A stretch of DNA of 5,292 nucleotides, from positions 1 to 5,292 of the forward strand of contig WBXE01000171.1 in assembly GCA_008932955.1 (NCBI GenBank). Reading direction: 5' to 3'. A program made the translations under genes and the position numbers. This document shows, piece by piece, positions 4,860-5,292 of this stretch. Source of the DNA: Verrucomicrobiota bacterium. GTDB taxonomy: Bacteria > Verrucomicrobiota > Verrucomicrobiia > Verrucomicrobiales > Akkermansiaceae. The notes beneath the pieces were generated by a model that saw nothing but the letters and a program-made list of their open reading frames with translations, made no database searches and had not been told where the DNA came from. Within the stretch, counting starts at the first letter, position 1, and each line of letters opens with the position of its first letter.

Positions 4860-5292
4860 TTAGCCCAAGTGTGAGGCGGCTTTACGTGCAAACCTGGCTT
4901 GCCGGGAATTGGAACGATTTACTCCGGTTAGGATGATAGGGAAAAACGCAACCACCGTTGTCGCCGGAATCCTCAAACACGCTTTTGCACGGACTGTGGC
5001 GGATGACCCGGCAACGGGGCGTATTCCCGATAACCCGGACGGCATCCCGTTCTAACAGTTCTATTGAACGGCCGGTTGTTGTTCCAGGTGTAACAATGAC
5101 TCGAACGGGGAACTTTTCCGCCAAGACCGGTCACAAGCCGTGTTTCACACCGCTATGGGAGAGTAGTCAAGCAAGAAACGGGGCATGCCGTTCTTCGACC
5201 GGCTCAAGCCTACCACTTGCACCCTTGCGCCTCAAGCTGGTTTCGGGTCAACTGTGGGCCGGGCCGCGAAGCGGTGAACGTTCAGGGACTAT
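4860..5292. other. Right flank without a recognisable gene; possible structured RNA or mobile-element edge
   Basis: Two weak plus-strand open frames exist: 4864-5055 (63 codons and a stop, with an ATG at 4933 that would give 40 residues) and 5096 to the window end (65 codons, still open). Neither shows a recognisable motif. Possible stems include CCGTTC (5047-5052) with GAACGG (5066-5071), CGGG (5015-5018) with CCCG (5026-5029), AACGG (5177-5181) with CCGTT (5188-5192), and CCGC (5264-5267) with GCGG (5271-5274); GACCGGTC at 5125-5132 is self-complementary. In GC-rich DNA some of these are expected by chance. The flank could be the 5' part of a structured RNA or intron, decayed coding sequence, or a plain intergenic region. 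Confidence 0.4.

Noticed and set aside
4882..5124. Minus-strand frames of 61 and 80 codons in the right flank
   Set aside because: They overlap each other in different frames and show no recognisable motif or ribosome-binding signal.
4902..5292. Group I intron core (P-like TTGCCGGGAA near 4903, R-like GTTCAGGGACTAT at 5280-5292)
   Set aside because: I found no Q element that could pair with the P-like sequence at a normal distance, and the S element would lie outside the window, so the match is too thin to annotate.

Overview
The window reads as chromosomal DNA of a GC-rich (roughly 60%) Gram-negative bacterium. The E. coli-type NADP isocitrate dehydrogenase, a cyanophycin synthetase relative, start codons without clear Shine-Dalgarno sequences and abundant short palindromic repeats would all suit Verrucomicrobiota or a similar phylum. 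That placement is an impression from protein style and memory, not a demonstrated assignment.

Left part (1-1866, minus strand): icd, encoding a 428-residue NADP-dependent isocitrate dehydrogenase, is followed after 13 bases by a gene for a 173-residue protein with one N-terminal membrane segment and a coiled coil. They look like a two-gene operon. A plausible extended -10 promoter (1894-1923) lies just upstream of icd.

Centre (1867-2527): a 661-base intergenic region between two diverging genes. It holds a 74-base REP-like palindrome, three exact DnaA-box sequences (TTATTCACA) that share a longer 13-base core, one near-consensus DnaA box, an AT-rich patch and an imperfect hairpin. A replication origin, a DnaA-titration site or DnaA-linked regulation are all possible. 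Spot counts of G and C show no strand-skew switch here, which argues against a chromosomal origin.

Right part (2528-4696, plus strand): a 722-residue cyanophycin synthetase homologue. The N-terminal, ATP-grasp and Mur-ligase core domains are present, but the protein stops at the hinge where the last Mur-ligase lobe should begin, and several signature motifs are altered. It is best read as a shortened, divergent CphA, possibly with one working ligase centre or a different polymer chemistry. The stop codon abuts three tandem 27-base hairpin repeats, followed by two further strong palindromes (to 4855).

Right edge (4860-5292): no recognisable gene; several potential stems and two weak open frames, the second running off the window.

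Links between the genes are loose. Isocitrate dehydrogenase supplies 2-oxoglutarate and NADPH for glutamate synthesis, and hence for aspartate and arginine, the monomers of cyanophycin. The divergent layout itself does not prove co-regulation.
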